DNA of 14,586 bases from Pseudomonas sp. UBA4194 (lineage in GTDB: Bacteria > Pseudomonadota > Gammaproteobacteria > Pseudomonadales > Pseudomonadaceae), in NCBI RefSeq assembly GCF_002379585.1, contig NZ_DFUE01000006.1:12920-27505 (forward strand), given 5' to 3'. Positions 14,520 to 14,586 of the stretch are shown here, piece by piece. Both the position numbers and the translations under genes were made by a program. Every line of letters begins with the position of its first letter. The stretch's first letter is position 1. The notes beneath the pieces were generated by a model that searched no databases, was not told the DNA's origin, and saw only the letters and a list, made by a program, of their open reading frames with translations.

Positions 14520-14543
14520 GTAGCAGCGGCGTAAGCCGCGTCC
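14520..14543 (+). repeat. Single REP-like unit, same core as the 3844-4194 array
   Basis: The unit carries the palindrome GCGGC-GTAA-GCCGC flanked by GTAGCA and GTCC. It is identical over 24 bases to the plus-oriented REP in the first and third units of the array near 3876 and 4091; the second array unit has one extra G. The 43 bases after it, to the window end, are A/C-rich and hold nothing I can name. Confidence 0.8.
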
Positions 14544-14586
14544 TTTTCAATCCTGCAAAACAAAAGCCCACAAAAACAAAACCCCC

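Overview
The window looks like a chromosomal segment of a Pseudomonas (probably the fluorescens/putida lineage). The evidence is GC-rich coding DNA, intergenic palindromes of the pseudomonad REP type, and a gene order (carbonic anhydrase, rimI, holD, mksFEB, near an elongator tRNA-Met) that I recall from the PA467x-PA468x region of P. aeruginosa. No phage, insertion sequence, CRISPR array or integrase gene is visible. Most genes are housekeeping or core accessory genes, and most of the unusual signal lies between genes.

Layout. Positions 1-80 hold a G/C-tract repeat that runs into the 3' end of a minus-strand methyl-accepting chemotaxis protein (74-2131). A gene-free stretch of about 400 bases, with several inverted repeats, separates it from a plus-strand NCS2 purine-base permease (2530-3825). 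Next comes a 107-108 bp tandem array of paired REP-like palindromes (3844-4194). An elongator tRNA-Met gene (4280-4356) follows, with a good sigma-70 promoter and an intrinsic terminator. A TerC-family membrane protein (minus, 4426-5118) and an NADPH-type 2-hydroxyacid dehydrogenase (plus, 5203-6144) are divergent. A REP doublet (6170-6261) separates the dehydrogenase from the converging periplasmic Cu,Zn superoxide dismutase gene sodC. A beta-carbonic anhydrase (minus) and a very acidic protein of unknown role (plus, 7717-8133) are divergent. Decayed REP-like repeats (8150-8272) fill the gap to rimI.

The right-hand third is a divergent pair of chromosome-biology operons. On the minus strand, holD (the expanded pseudomonad psi subunit of DNA polymerase III) overlaps rimI. 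On the plus strand, mksF-mksE-mksB encode a MukBEF-like SMC condensin with overlapping genes. The 147 bp between them hold a perfect DnaA-box 9-mer touching the holD start codon and a 10 bp direct repeat. No mksG nuclease gene follows mksB before a hairpin and a REP unit. This suggests the three-gene condensin of chromosome maintenance rather than the four-gene Wadjet anti-plasmid system.

Functions and gene names come from motif recognition and remembered families; no database search was run. I see no clearly new multi-gene system. The most distinctive leads are the REP-pair tandem array, the DnaA box at holD, and the mksFEB locus without mksG.
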